Shown here: positions 15,946 to 25,916 of the stretch, in pieces
Layout of the letters: every line of letters begins with the position of its first letter
Numbering within the stretch: the first letter of the stretch is position 1
From: Geomonas limicola
GTDB lineage: Bacteria > Desulfobacterota > Desulfuromonadia > Geobacterales > Geobacteraceae
Direction: 5' to 3'
Assembly: GCF_014193675.1 (NCBI RefSeq)
Contig: NZ_BLXZ01000002.1
Span: 558,001 to 622,000 of the forward strand
Length of the DNA: 64,000 nt
Program-made: the position numbers and the translations under genes
The notes under the pieces: generated by a model
What the model saw: only the letters and a program-made list of their open reading frames with translations
Database searches by the model: none
Told to the model about the DNA's origin: nothing

Positions 15946-16545
15946 ATGAGTCTTACTACCTTGGTTACCCAGGAAGCTCCCGATTTCACCGCACAGGCAG
16001 TCCTTCCCGACAACTCGTTTGCAGAAATTACTCTGTCGAAATACCGGGGCAAGTATGTCGTGCTGTTTTTCTACCCGCTCGACTTCACCTTTGTCTGCCC
16101 CTCTGAGATTCTTGCCTTCAACAAAAGAGTCGCTGAGTTCAAGGAAAAGAACTGCGAAGTCATAGGCATCTCGGTTGACTCGAGGTTCACGCATCTGGCG
16201 TGGAAAAATACTCCCGTCGACCAGGGCGGTATCGGCAACGTCCAGTATCCGCTGGTGGAAGACCTCACCAAAGACATCGCACGCTCGTACGGGATTCTGC
16301 TCCCGGGCGGCGTGGCGCTGCGCGGCCTGTTCCTGATCGACACCAAGGGGGTCGTGCGGCACACCGTCATCAACGACCTGCCGCTGGGCCGCAGCGTCGG
16401 CGAGGCACTGCGCATGCTCGACGCGCTGCAGTTCGTCGAGACCCACGGCGGCGAAGTCTGCCCGGCCAACTGGCAGGAGGGCGCCGAGTCCATGAAGCCG
16501 ACCAAGGAAGGGGTTTCCCAGTACCTTGCCAAGCACGGCAAGTAG
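15946..16545 (+). CDS. 2-Cys peroxiredoxin (AhpC/TSA, Prx1 type)
   Basis: A 199-residue peroxiredoxin. The peroxidatic Cys is in FFYPLDFTFVCPSEILAFNK and the resolving Cys in THGGEVCPANWQEGAE, the classic typical 2-Cys layout. The GGVALRGLFLIDTKGVVRH segment matches the GIALRG loop of Prx1. The C-terminus ends with a helix (PTKEGVSQYLAKHGK) containing a YL pair near the end like sensitive Prx1 enzymes. It reduces H2O2, alkyl hydroperoxides and possibly peroxynitrite. AAAAGGAG precedes the ATG. It is a single-gene unit with its own promoter and terminator. It is different in subfamily from the Bcp-type enzyme at 43.3 kb. Confidence 0.93.
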   Translation: MSLTTLVTQEAPDFTAQAVLPDNSFAEITLSKYRGKYVVLFFYPLDFTFVCPSEILAFNKRVAEFKEKNCEVIGISVDSRFTHLAWKNTPVDQGGIGNVQYPLVEDLTKDIARSYGILLPGGVALRGLFLIDTKGVVRHTVINDLPLGRSVGEALRMLDALQFVETHGGEVCPANWQEGAESMKPTKEGVSQYLAKHGK

Positions 16546-16645
16546 TGACCAGACAGTAAAAGGAGTGACGTAACAGCAGCACCCAGTACGAGCCTTGAGA
16601 GCGGCGGATTCTGAACGTGCTTTCTTCTTCTCCTTTTAGCAGGAC

Positions 16646-16684
16646 AAAAAACGGCGCGATCCTCATGGGTTGGCGCCGTTTTTT
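16646..16684 (+). terminator. intrinsic terminator after peroxiredoxin gene
   Basis: Arms AAAAAACGGCGC (16646-16657, allowing one bulge) and GCGCCGTTTTTT (16673-16684) around the loop GATCCTCATGGGTTG. Confidence 0.75.
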
Positions 16685-16808
16685 GTGGGCGTCGCGCCGG
16701 TGTGCGAGGAAATCCCCCGCAATTCTGCCTGCTTGCCAAGGTCTGCCAATTATGTTAAAAGAACCAAGGCTCGGCCATCGCCGCCATCACAGGTGCTAAG
16801 GAGTAAAA

Positions 16809-17219
16809 ATGCGTACTAAGGTGACTTTGTCGTCCTTGCTGTTGCTCGTGCTTCTTGCCAGTAGCACCTGTTTCGCCCTTGAAGAGGCCCAGCCCGAGGC
16901 GGTGACCGAGAAGATGGCCTTCAAGCTGGTGCGCGGGGTCGCGAACGTGACCACCTCGGTGGTGGAGATCCCCAAGCAGTCCTACCTGATGGTGCGCGAC
17001 CGCGGCAACGTGGGGTACGTGGTGGGGCCGCTCAAGGGGATGGGAATGGCCTTTTACCGCCTCTTTGCCGGCCTTACCGAAACCATCTTCTTTGCCGTTC
17101 CGCAGCCCGGGTACTACGACCCGATGATCGCCCCGGAGTTCGTCTGGCAGGGGTGGGAGGAAAAGCGGGTCGAACCGCGCAAGGCAGCTGCGGGTGGGGC
17201 AGATAAAAAGGGAGAGTAA
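16809..17219 (+). CDS. exosortase-system-associated protein, TIGR04073 family (copy 1)
   Basis: A 136-residue protein with a signal peptide (about 23 residues ending CFA) and AAGGAG before the ATG. The mature region contains FKLVRGVANVTTSVVEIPKQ, VGPLKGMGMAFYRLFAGLTE and PGYYDPMIAPEFVWQGW, the three conserved blocks of the TIGR04073 family, named for its frequent presence in exosortase/PEP-CTERM genomes. No exosortase gene lies in this window. A charged Lys/Arg tail follows. The middle may form a membrane-associated hairpin. The function is unknown, with a probable envelope location. Confidence 0.75.
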   Translation: MRTKVTLSSLLLLVLLASSTCFALEEAQPEAVTEKMAFKLVRGVANVTTSVVEIPKQSYLMVRDRGNVGYVVGPLKGMGMAFYRLFAGLTETIFFAVPQPGYYDPMIAPEFVWQGWEEKRVEPRKAAAGGADKKGE

Positions 17220-17220
17220 T

Positions 17221-17601
17221 ATGCGCGTCATACGCCCGGGAGGCCTTGCCGTCCTGATTGTCGCACTGTCCCTCGCGGTTTCCGGTCCGGCCCTGGCAGG
17301 AAGCCTCGGCAATACCCTCGACGACGCCTCGCCGCAACAGGTGGTGGACGGAATGGCGAACAAGCTGGTGCGCGGAGTGGCCAACATCGCCACCGGCTGG
17401 CTCGAGATCCCCAAGCAGATCTACATCACCTGGAAGGAAGAGGGGCCCGCCAAGGGGCTCACCGTCGGCCCCGTCAAGGGGATCGGCATGAGCTTGGTGC
17501 GCACCGGCGCCGGCGTCGGCGAGACGCTCACCTTCCCGGTCGCCTATCCCGGTTTTTACGACCCGTTCTTCGATCCGCCCTACGTCTGGCAAAAGGAGTA
17601 A
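17221..17601 (+). CDS. exosortase-system-associated protein, TIGR04073 family (copy 2)
   Basis: A 126-residue tandem paralogue. ATG 17221 begins one base after the stop of copy 1 and has GGGAG at good spacing. It carries a signal peptide (ends PALAGS) and the same blocks as copy 1: MANKLVRGVANIATGWLEIP, VGPVKGIGMSLVRTGAGVGE and PGFYDPFFDPPYVWQKE. It ends at VWQ plus two residues, without the charged tail of copy 1. The two form a translationally coupled pair that probably arose by duplication and could work as a heteromer. A terminator follows 20 bp after the stop. Confidence 0.75.
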   Translation: MRVIRPGGLAVLIVALSLAVSGPALAGSLGNTLDDASPQQVVDGMANKLVRGVANIATGWLEIPKQIYITWKEEGPAKGLTVGPVKGIGMSLVRTGAGVGETLTFPVAYPGFYDPFFDPPYVWQKE

Positions 17602-17619
17602 CGGCGAATCCCGAAACTG

Positions 17620-17654
17620 AAAAGGCCGGTCCCCTTGCGGGACCGGCCTTTTTT
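17620..17654 (+). terminator. intrinsic terminator of TIGR04073 pair
   Basis: Stem GGCCGGTCCC / GGGACCGGCC with loop CTTGC, flanked by an A-run and six T residues. Confidence 0.85.
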
Positions 17655-17678
17655 CGTGGTGCTTGGCGAGCGGACAAC

Positions 17679-17709
17679 AAAAAAGGCCGCATCTTGCGAT
17701 GCGGCCTTT
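17679..17709 (-). terminator. intrinsic terminator of Lys/Ala-rich protein gene
   Basis: Nine-bp stem GGCCGCATC / GATGCGGCC with loop TTGC. On the minus strand the stem runs into six T residues, 20 bp past the stop codon. Confidence 0.8.
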
Positions 17710-17730
17710 CTCACTACCTGAAAGGAAGAA

Positions 17731-17964
17731 TTACTTTGCAGCCGGAGCTTCTTCTTTCTTCTCTTCTTTCTTAGCTGCGTCTTTCTTAGCGGCTTTCTTA
17801 GCTTTCTTAGCTTTCTTAGCTTTCTTAGCCGGAGCTTTTTCTTCTTTCTTCTCAGCAGCCGGAGCAGCAGCCGGAGCAGCCGGGGTAGCGTCAGCAGCGA
17901 AAACAACGCCAGCGAAAGCAACAGCAACGAGAGCAGCAACTACGGAGGACAGAACTTTTTTCAT
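17731..17964 (-). CDS. secreted Lys/Ala-rich histone-H1-like protein
   Basis: A 77-residue protein with a signal peptide (MKKVLSSVVAALVAVAFAGV, cleavage near FAA) and AAGGAG before the ATG. The mature part is Ala/Pro-rich, then a run of KKAKKAKKAKKAAKK-type repeats and KKEEKKEEAPAAK. The Lys/Ala/Pro composition resembles H1-like or AlgP-type tails, but the signal peptide sends it to the periplasm. It may bind anionic envelope polymers such as lipopolysaccharide or extracellular DNA; that is inference. A possible sigma54 promoter lies upstream. The repeats make it a low-complexity gene in which copy number may vary between strains. Confidence 0.7.
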   Translation of the reverse strand: MKKVLSSVVAALVAVAFAGVVFAADATPAAPAAAPAAEKKEEKAPAKKAKKAKKAKKAAKKDAAKKEEKKEEAPAAK

Positions 17965-18000
17965 GGTGTAACTCCTTGTAAAGTGATAGATGCCCAGTAA

Positions 18001-18018
18001 TTAGCGAAGAGCGTGCCA
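18001..18018 (-). promoter_or_regulatory. possible sigma54 promoter
   Basis: On the minus strand the sequence reads TGGCACGCTCTTCGCTAA. GG and GC are separated by exactly 10 bp, and TGGCACG matches the -24 element perfectly; the -12 is TCGC rather than TTGC. The predicted start lies about 28 nt before the ATG of the Lys/Ala-rich protein. Confidence 0.5.
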
Positions 18019-18248
18019 GTTTCTCATTGGAAAGCTAAATCGCCTAAAAACGCCAGGATAGCGGTGGAGTCGCCGGAAAAGCCCGGTAAGCAATCGTCAG
18101 CTACTGCCCCATATGCTCCAGGGTGTACCGCAAATAAGGTATACGTTGTCGAGGCTCCAGGTCTCGCTGCAAGGATAATACCTTGCCAGTGACGAGGTAG
18201 ATTTGCTACTATGTCCGGTCACAGCTGAACGGCTATTCTGGGGGATTT

Positions 18249-20756
18249 TTGCGCAATAACAGTCTTTTGTCGGTAGAAAAACCGGCCCGTTACCTGGGCG
18301 GGGAGATGGGAACCACTATCGGCAGGGTAGGTGGGCTCTCGTTCGTGCTCGCCTTTCCTGACGTTTATGAAGTAGGGATGAGCCACCTGGGGCTACAGGT
18401 GCTCTACGGTGTTCTGAAGGAAGTTCCCTGGATTGCGCCGGAGCGGGTGTACGCCCCCTGGCCGGACCGGGAGGCGCAGCTGCGCCAGGAGGGGATGGCA
18501 CTCGCCACCCTGGAAAACGGCACGCCGCTCAAAGAGGCCGACATCCTCGGGTTCACGCTGCAGTACGAGCTCTCCTATACCAACATCCTGAACATGCTGG
18601 AGCTCTCCGGCATTCCGCTTGTGGCCGAGGAGCGCCCCGCGGGGTACCCGCTGGTCATCGCCGGTGGCCCCTGTGCCTACAATCCGGAACCGCTCGCCGA
18701 GTTCTTCGACGCCTTTTTGATCGGCGACGGCGAGGAGGCGGCTCTCGAGATCGCGGCCTGCGTGAGCGCCTGGAAAGAAGAAGGGCTCGACAAGGGTGCG
18801 CTTTTGGAGCGGCTTGCCAAGATCGAGGGGGTCTACGTCCCGAGCTTTTTCCGGGTGGAGTACGACCACGTCGGCCGGGTGAGCGCCATCGTGCCGCTCA
18901 AGCCCGAGTACACTTCGGTCAGGCGCCGCTTCGTCGCCGACCTGGAAAAGGCCCATTACCCGACCACCCCGGTGGTCCCCTTCTTGAAAACGGTGCACGA
19001 CCGGGTCAGCGTCGAGATCTCGCGCGGCTGCACCCGCGGCTGCCGCTTCTGCCAGGCGGGTTACATCTACCGGCCGGTCCGCGAGCGCAGCCCGGAGCGG
19101 GTGCTCGAACTGGTCGAGGAGACCTTCCGCAACACGGGCTACGACGAGGTCTCGCTGCTCTCGCTCTCCACCGGCGACTACGGCTGCCTCACCCCGCTCA
19201 TCAAGGGGCTCATGGACCGCTACGCCGCGCAGAAGAAGGCGGTGTCGCTGCCGTCCATGCGGGTGGGAAGCCTCTCGCCCGAGATGGCTGAAGAGGTGCG
19301 CCGGGTAAGAAAGACCGGTTTCACCCTGGCCCCCGAGGCGGGGAGCGAGCGGCTGAGGCGGGTGATCAACAAGGGGATCACCGAGGCGGCGCTGTTGGAC
19401 AACGCCCGTGCCGTCTTCGGCGCCGGCTGGCGGGTGATCAAGCTCTACTACATGATAGGCCTTCCCACCGAAACCATGGACGACGTCCAGGGGATCGTGG
19501 AACTCTCCCGCGAGGTGAAGCGCCAGGGTAAGTTCGCCGGCACCGGCGGCGACGTCAACGTCTCGGTATCGAGCTTCGTTCCCAAGCCGCACACCCCGTT
19601 CCAGTGGGAGCCGCAGATTTCCGAAGCGGAGATCGTCGAGAAGCAGCATTTCCTCAAGGACGAGCTCAGGAAGAAGAAGCTGGTCCTCAAGTGGCAGGAC
19701 GCCTCGCTTTCCATGCTGGAAGGGGTCTTCGCGCGTGGCGACCGCCGGCTCTCGCGACTCCTTGTCGAGGCGCACCGGCTGGGGTGCCGCTTCGACGGCT
19801 GGTGGGAGCATTACGACAAGCACAAGTGGAGCGAGGCCTTCCTGAAGGTCGGGATGGATCCGCGCTTCTACCACCGGCGCCGGGAACTGGACGAGGTGCT
19901 CCCCTGGGATCACATCGACTGCGGCGTTACCCGCGACTATCTCCTCAAGGAGTGCCAGGCGGCACTCGTCGAGGCGGCCACCCCGGACTGCCGCGGCGCG
20001 GCCTGCACCGGCTGCGGCGTCTGCGACTTCAAGGACCTCAAGCTGAGGCTCAATCCGGCGGTACCGTTTGAGACCTTCGCCGTCCAGACCGAGGAAGCTC
20101 CGGTCAGCGAGGACGCCAACCGCATCCGGGTGCGCTTCGAGAAGGTGGGGCGCATGCGCTGCCTGAGCCACCTCGAACAGCAGACCCTGTTCATCAGGGC
20201 CGTAGGGCGCGCGGGGATTCCGATCCGCTACTCGCAGGGGTTCCATCCCCACCCGAAGTTCTCCTTTGCCACGGCCCTGTCGGTCGGGGTGGAGTCGTAC
20301 GCCGAGTACATGGACTTCGAGGTCGAGGCCGGCTACCACGCCCAGACCCTCAAGGAGGCGCTGAACGCAACCCTGCCCGAGGGGGTCCGGGTGCTCGAGG
20401 CGCAGGATATCCCGCTCCGGTCGCCGTCGCTTTCCGTGATCATGGAGCGGGTGCGCTACCGGGTCACCCTGCCGGCGCACCTGGCCGTCGGGCTCGACGA
20501 ACTGGTCGAGCGCTTCCTGGCCCTCGAGTCCGCACCGCTTAAGCGCGAGAAGAAGGGCAAAGTGGTCGAATTCGACCTGCGCCACGAACTCTGCGAGTTG
20601 AAGGCCGATGGTGCCGCACTCGAGATGGTGGTGGGACGCGGCAAGCCCGCGGAGTACGCCGCCGCCATCCTGGGGGTGCCGGTCGAAGAGCTGCGCGAGG
20701 CGCGGCTGGAGAAGCTGGAAGTCCTTTTTGCCGAGGGCGCGGACCAGCTGCAGTAG
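18249..20756 (+). CDS. TIGR03960 radical SAM protein fused to TIGR03936 (DUF2344) domain
   Basis: An 835-residue protein beginning at a TTG codon after GGGGGA (spacing is short, so the start is not certain). An N-terminal B12-binding-like domain (FVLAFPDVYEVGMSHLGLQV) precedes a radical SAM core with C261xxxC265xxC268 in SRGCTRGCRFCQAGY. A second Cys cluster, CRGAACTGCGVC, lies near residues 581-592. From about residue 623 the DUF2344 domain starts (IRVRFEKVGRMRCLSHLEQQ, later RYSQGFHPHPKFSFATALSV). In many bacteria these are two genes; here one polypeptide. The substrate is unproven; linkage to RNase G and ribosomal protein genes suggests RNA or ribosome modification. Confidence 0.9.
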   Translation: MRNNSLLSVEKPARYLGGEMGTTIGRVGGLSFVLAFPDVYEVGMSHLGLQVLYGVLKEVPWIAPERVYAPWPDREAQLRQEGMALATLENGTPLKEADILGFTLQYELSYTNILNMLELSGIPLVAEERPAGYPLVIAGGPCAYNPEPLAEFFDAFLIGDGEEAALEIAACVSAWKEEGLDKGALLERLAKIEGVYVPSFFRVEYDHVGRVSAIVPLKPEYTSVRRRFVADLEKAHYPTTPVVPFLKTVHDRVSVEISRGCTRGCRFCQAGYIYRPVRERSPERVLELVEETFRNTGYDEVSLLSLSTGDYGCLTPLIKGLMDRYAAQKKAVSLPSMRVGSLSPEMAEEVRRVRKTGFTLAPEAGSERLRRVINKGITEAALLDNARAVFGAGWRVIKLYYMIGLPTETMDDVQGIVELSREVKRQGKFAGTGGDVNVSVSSFVPKPHTPFQWEPQISEAEIVEKQHFLKDELRKKKLVLKWQDASLSMLEGVFARGDRRLSRLLVEAHRLGCRFDGWWEHYDKHKWSEAFLKVGMDPRFYHRRRELDEVLPWDHIDCGVTRDYLLKECQAALVEAATPDCRGAACTGCGVCDFKDLKLRLNPAVPFETFAVQTEEAPVSEDANRIRVRFEKVGRMRCLSHLEQQTLFIRAVGRAGIPIRYSQGFHPHPKFSFATALSVGVESYAEYMDFEVEAGYHAQTLKEALNATLPEGVRVLEAQDIPLRSPSLSVIMERVRYRVTLPAHLAVGLDELVERFLALESAPLKREKKGKVVEFDLRHELCELKADGAALEMVVGRGKPAEYAAAILGVPVEELREARLEKLEVLFAEGADQLQ

Positions 20757-20833
20757 CGCCCGGCGCCATCGCGGCTCCCCAAAACAGTTCATTTTTTAGC
20801 TTTTAAATTTTATATAGATTACGAGGGGTTAGT

Positions 20834-22324
<1,491 letters not shown>

Positions 22325-22332
22325 CATGTTTT

Positions 22333-22354
22333 GATCGGACCGATCCGTCCGATC
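22333..22354. other. perfect hairpin between rng and purT
   Basis: GATCGGAC / GTCCGATC with loop CGATCC, an exact 8-bp inverted repeat 9 bp after the rng stop. No T-tract follows, so it may be an mRNA-end or processing hairpin rather than an intrinsic terminator. Confidence 0.5.
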
Positions 22355-22389
22355 CGACGATTAACAAATAAACGGCACCGGAGAAAAAG

Positions 22390-23571
22390 ATGATTGGCAC
22401 CCCGTTGAAACAAGGCGCGACGAAGATCATGCTGCTCGGCTCGGGCGAGCTTGGCAAGGAAGTGGTAATTGAGGCCCAGAGGCTGGGGGTCGAGGTGGTG
22501 GCGGTGGACCGCTACGCCAACGCACCGGCGATGCAGGTTGCCCACCGCAGCCACGTCATCGACATGCTGAACCGTGAGGAGCTGGACCGTGTCGTGCGCC
22601 TGGAGAAGCCGGACTTCCTGGTGCCAGAGATCGAGGCGATCAACACCGAGTTCCTTTTGGAGCTGGAGGCCGACGGCTTCACGGTGATCCCGACCGCCCG
22701 GGCCACCAACCTCACCATGAACCGGGAAGGGATCCGCCGGCTGGCTGCCGAGGAGCTGGGGCTCCCCACCGCGGCGTACCGTTTCGCCAGCAGCCTCGAC
22801 GAGTTCCGCGTGGCAGTGGCCGCCATCGGGCTTCCCTGCGTGGTCAAGCCGATCATGAGCTCGTCGGGCAAGGGGCAGAGTGTCCTGCGCCAGGAGGCCG
22901 ACCTGGAGCGCTCCTTCAACTACGCCATGGAGGGGGCGCGCGGCGCCTCGGACCGGGTCATCGTCGAGGAGTTCATCCCGTTCGACTACGAGATCACCCT
23001 GCTTACCGTGCGCAGCGTCAGCGGAACCAGCTTCTGCCCCCCCATCGGGCACCGCCAGATCGACGGCGACTACCACGAATCCTGGCAGCCGATGGCGATG
23101 CTGCCCGCGGTCTTGGACGAGGCGCGCCGCCAGGCCGAGGCGGTAACCAGTGCCCTTGGCGGGCGCGGCATCTTCGGCGTCGAGTTCTTCATCAAGGGGG
23201 ACAAGGTCTGGTTCTCCGAGGTCTCGCCCCGTCCCCACGACACCGGGATGGTGACCCTCATCTCGCAGAACCTCTCGGAGTTCGAGCTGCACGTGCGGGC
23301 CATCCTGGGACTGCCGGTCCCGGAGGCCGAGAACCTGGCGCCGGCCGCTTCCCACGTGATCCTGGCCGAGGAGCCCGCGGCAGAGGTGGCCTTCGAAGGG
23401 GCAGCCGCGGCACTCACCGTGCCGGGGACCAAGCTGCGCCTCTTCGGCAAGCCCGATGCCCGGCGTAACCGCCGCATGGGTGTGGTGGTAGCCTTCGGCA
23501 CCGACACCGACGAAGCGCGCAGCAAGGCGGAGCAGGCGGCGCACCAGGTGAAGATCAACAAGCTGGGGTAG
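22390..23571 (+). CDS. purT: phosphoribosylglycinamide formyltransferase 2
   Basis: A 393-residue ATP-grasp enzyme. The N-terminal motif [20 protein letters not shown] is the nucleotide/GAR-binding loop, with [20 protein letters not shown] after it. The ATP-grasp core includes [40 protein letters not shown], then [14 protein letters not shown] with the metal ligands. It converts GAR, formate and ATP to FGAR in de novo purine synthesis, the folate-independent alternative to PurN. GGAG lies before the ATG. It is a single gene not linked to other pur genes. Confidence 0.95.
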   Translation: MIGTPLKQGATKIMLLGSGELGKEVVIEAQRLGVEVVAVDRYANAPAMQVAHRSHVIDMLNREELDRVVRLEKPDFLVPEIEAINTEFLLELEADGFTVIPTARATNLTMNREGIRRLAAEELGLPTAAYRFASSLDEFRVAVAAIGLPCVVKPIMSSSGKGQSVLRQEADLERSFNYAMEGARGASDRVIVEEFIPFDYEITLLTVRSVSGTSFCPPIGHRQIDGDYHESWQPMAMLPAVLDEARRQAEAVTSALGGRGIFGVEFFIKGDKVWFSEVSPRPHDTGMVTLISQNLSEFELHVRAILGLPVPEAENLAPAASHVILAEEPAAEVAFEGAAAALTVPGTKLRLFGKPDARRNRRMGVVVAFGTDTDEARSKAEQAAHQVKINKLG

Positions 23572-23584
23572 GCGGATTTGGGAA

Positions 23585-23617
23585 CGACCTCTCCCCCTCC
23601 CTTGACGGGAGAGGGGA
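23585..23617. repeat. dispersed CTCTCCC/GGGAGAG inverted repeat
   Basis: The sequence CCTCTCCCCCTCCCTTGACG followed by GGAGAGGGG forms an imperfect hairpin. A related element lies at 44246-44271, so this is a multi-copy intergenic repeat. It falls just before the Rieske gene. Confidence 0.5.
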
Positions 23618-23676
23618 CCCGGCGGGCCCGTAGATCTCGGTACGACCTTTATCAATTGTGGTCCCAGGAGGAAATC

Positions 23677-23979
23677 ATGGAATTTGCGGCAAAGCTGTCC
23701 GAAGTTCCCGATTGGGGGAAGAAGCTCGTCAAGGTGGCGGGGCAGGATGTCCTGCTGGTGAAAACCAAGGGGGCGGTGTACGCCTGCGAACCGGAGTGCC
23801 CGCACCAGTACGCTCCGCTTTCCGGGGCGCTTTTGAAGGAGGCGGGTAAAATTACCTGCCAGCGCCACGGCTACAAATTCGACCTGAAGACCGGCGCCTG
23901 CGATCCCTTCCCCGAGTACTCCCTCAAGGTCTACCCGGTGGAAGTCAGGGGCGAGGACATCTACGTCACGGTGGGATAG
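23677..23979 (+). CDS. Rieske 2Fe-2S protein (small ferredoxin type)
   Basis: A 100-residue soluble protein starting at ATG 23677 after a strong CAGGAGG ribosome binding site. The two cluster-binding boxes are ACEPECPHQYAPLSG (Cys and His as CPH) and ITCQRHGYKFDLKTG (Cys and His as CxxH). This is the size of a stand-alone Rieske ferredoxin like NirD or the ferredoxin of dioxygenases. No oxygenase or reductase lies next to it, so the partner is unknown. The GACDPFPEYSLKVYPVEVRG tail is normal for the family. Confidence 0.88.
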   Translation: MEFAAKLSEVPDWGKKLVKVAGQDVLLVKTKGAVYACEPECPHQYAPLSGALLKEAGKITCQRHGYKFDLKTGACDPFPEYSLKVYPVEVRGEDIYVTVG

Positions 23980-24034
23980 CCCCACTCTCTCAGGGCACGC
24001 TCGAGAGAAAAATTGCCTCTCACTGCAAAAAGCC

Positions 24035-24063
24035 TTGACTTCGCGATTCTTTCAGGATAACTT
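24035..24063 (+). promoter_or_regulatory. putative promoter of rplU-rpmA-obgE
   Basis: TTGACT at 24035-24040, 17-bp spacer, TAACTT at 24058-24063. The -10 is weak but the position, 42 bp before the rplU start, suits the leader of a ribosomal protein operon. Confidence 0.4.
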
Positions 24064-24090
24064 TTAGCGCTCTTTGTAAATTCAGGATAA
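24051..24090. repeat. TTCAGGATAA direct repeat in rplU leader
   Basis: Two exact copies of TTCAGGATAA at 24051-24060 and 24081-24090, thirty bp apart. The second is next to the rplU ribosome binding site. Confidence 0.6.
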
Positions 24091-24104
24091 AGGTGGTGAA
24101 GTTC

Positions 24105-24413
24105 ATGTACGCAGTAGTTAAAACCGGAGGGAAGCAGTATAAAGTTTCCGAAGGCGACTTTCTGAAAGTCGAAAAACTGGAGGGTGCGGTAGGTGATACC
24201 GTCGAGTTCTCCGAAATCCTGATGGTTGGCGGCGATAAGGTTGTTATCGGAACACCTTTAGTGCCCAGCGCCTCTGTGGTCGGCAAGATTGTCGAGCAGG
24301 GCAAAGACAAGAAGATCCTCGTCTTCAAGTCCAAGCGCCGGAAGGACTCCAGGAAACTCAATGGGCACCGTCAACTCAGGACCATCCTCAAGATTGAGAA
24401 GATCAACGCCTAG
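24105..24413 (+). CDS. rplU: 50S ribosomal protein L21
   Basis: A 102-residue protein starting MYAVVKTGGKQYKVSEGDFL, the universal L21 opening. ATG 24105 is preferred over an upstream GTG because AAAGGTGGT lies at proper spacing. The C-terminal segment (FKSKRRKDSRKLNGHRQLRT) contains the conserved L21 signature in which KSKRRKxxRxxxGHRQ contacts 23S rRNA. It is the first gene of the rplU-rpmA-obgE set. Confidence 0.96.
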   Translation: MYAVVKTGGKQYKVSEGDFLKVEKLEGAVGDTVEFSEILMVGGDKVVIGTPLVPSASVVGKIVEQGKDKKILVFKSKRRKDSRKLNGHRQLRTILKIEKINA

Positions 24414-24489
24414 GTAATATTAACAGGACGGCGCGGGAGCCCGCAGTTCCTTGCGGGGATAGCGGACTTACCGTCAGAAGGAGCAGAAA

Positions 24490-24747
24490 ATGGCACACAA
24501 GAAAGGCGTCGGCAGTTCCAGGAACGGCCGCGACTCCGACGGCCAAAGGCTTGGCTGCAAGAAATTCGGCGGCGAGACGGTGAAAGCCGGCAACATCATC
24601 TACCGTCAGCACGGCACCAAGATCCACCCGGGCAACAACGTCGGCCTTGGCAAGGACTACACCCTGTTCGCCCTCATCGAAGGCGTGGTGAAGTTCGAGC
24701 GCATGGGCAAAGACCGCAAGAAGGTCTCCGTCTACCCGGCGAACTAA
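24490..24747 (+). CDS. rpmA: 50S ribosomal protein L27
   Basis: An 85-residue protein beginning [20 protein letters not shown], with [20 protein letters not shown] following, the L27 signature. Unlike Firmicutes L27, there is no N-terminal cleavable extension. A good GAAGGAG precedes the ATG. It lies at the peptidyl-transferase centre and is 76 bp downstream of rplU. Confidence 0.97.
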   Translation: MAHKKGVGSSRNGRDSDGQRLGCKKFGGETVKAGNIIYRQHGTKIHPGNNVGLGKDYTLFALIEGVVKFERMGKDRKKVSVYPAN

Positions 24748-24770
24748 GCCGCTCAAAGCAACAAAAGCGT

Positions 24771-25843
<1,073 letters not shown>

Positions 25844-25863
25844 CAACCGAATAGGCAGAACGC

Positions 25864-25897
25864 AAAAAGGGGAGCTGAATTTCAGCTCCCCTTTTTT
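25864..25897. terminator. bidirectional terminator, obgE and nuo operon
   Basis: Near-perfect 16-bp palindrome AAAAAGGGGAGCTGAA / TTCAGCTCCCCTTTTT lying between convergent obgE (+) and nuoN (-). A and T tracts on both sides support termination in both directions. Confidence 0.9.
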
Positions 25898-25916
25898 ATT
25901 TACGGTCAGACCAGGG

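Noticed and set aside
18393-20792. A 799-codon minus-strand frame over the radical SAM gene
   Set aside because: Antisense to a clearly conserved enzyme; composition is typical of GC-rich shadow frames.
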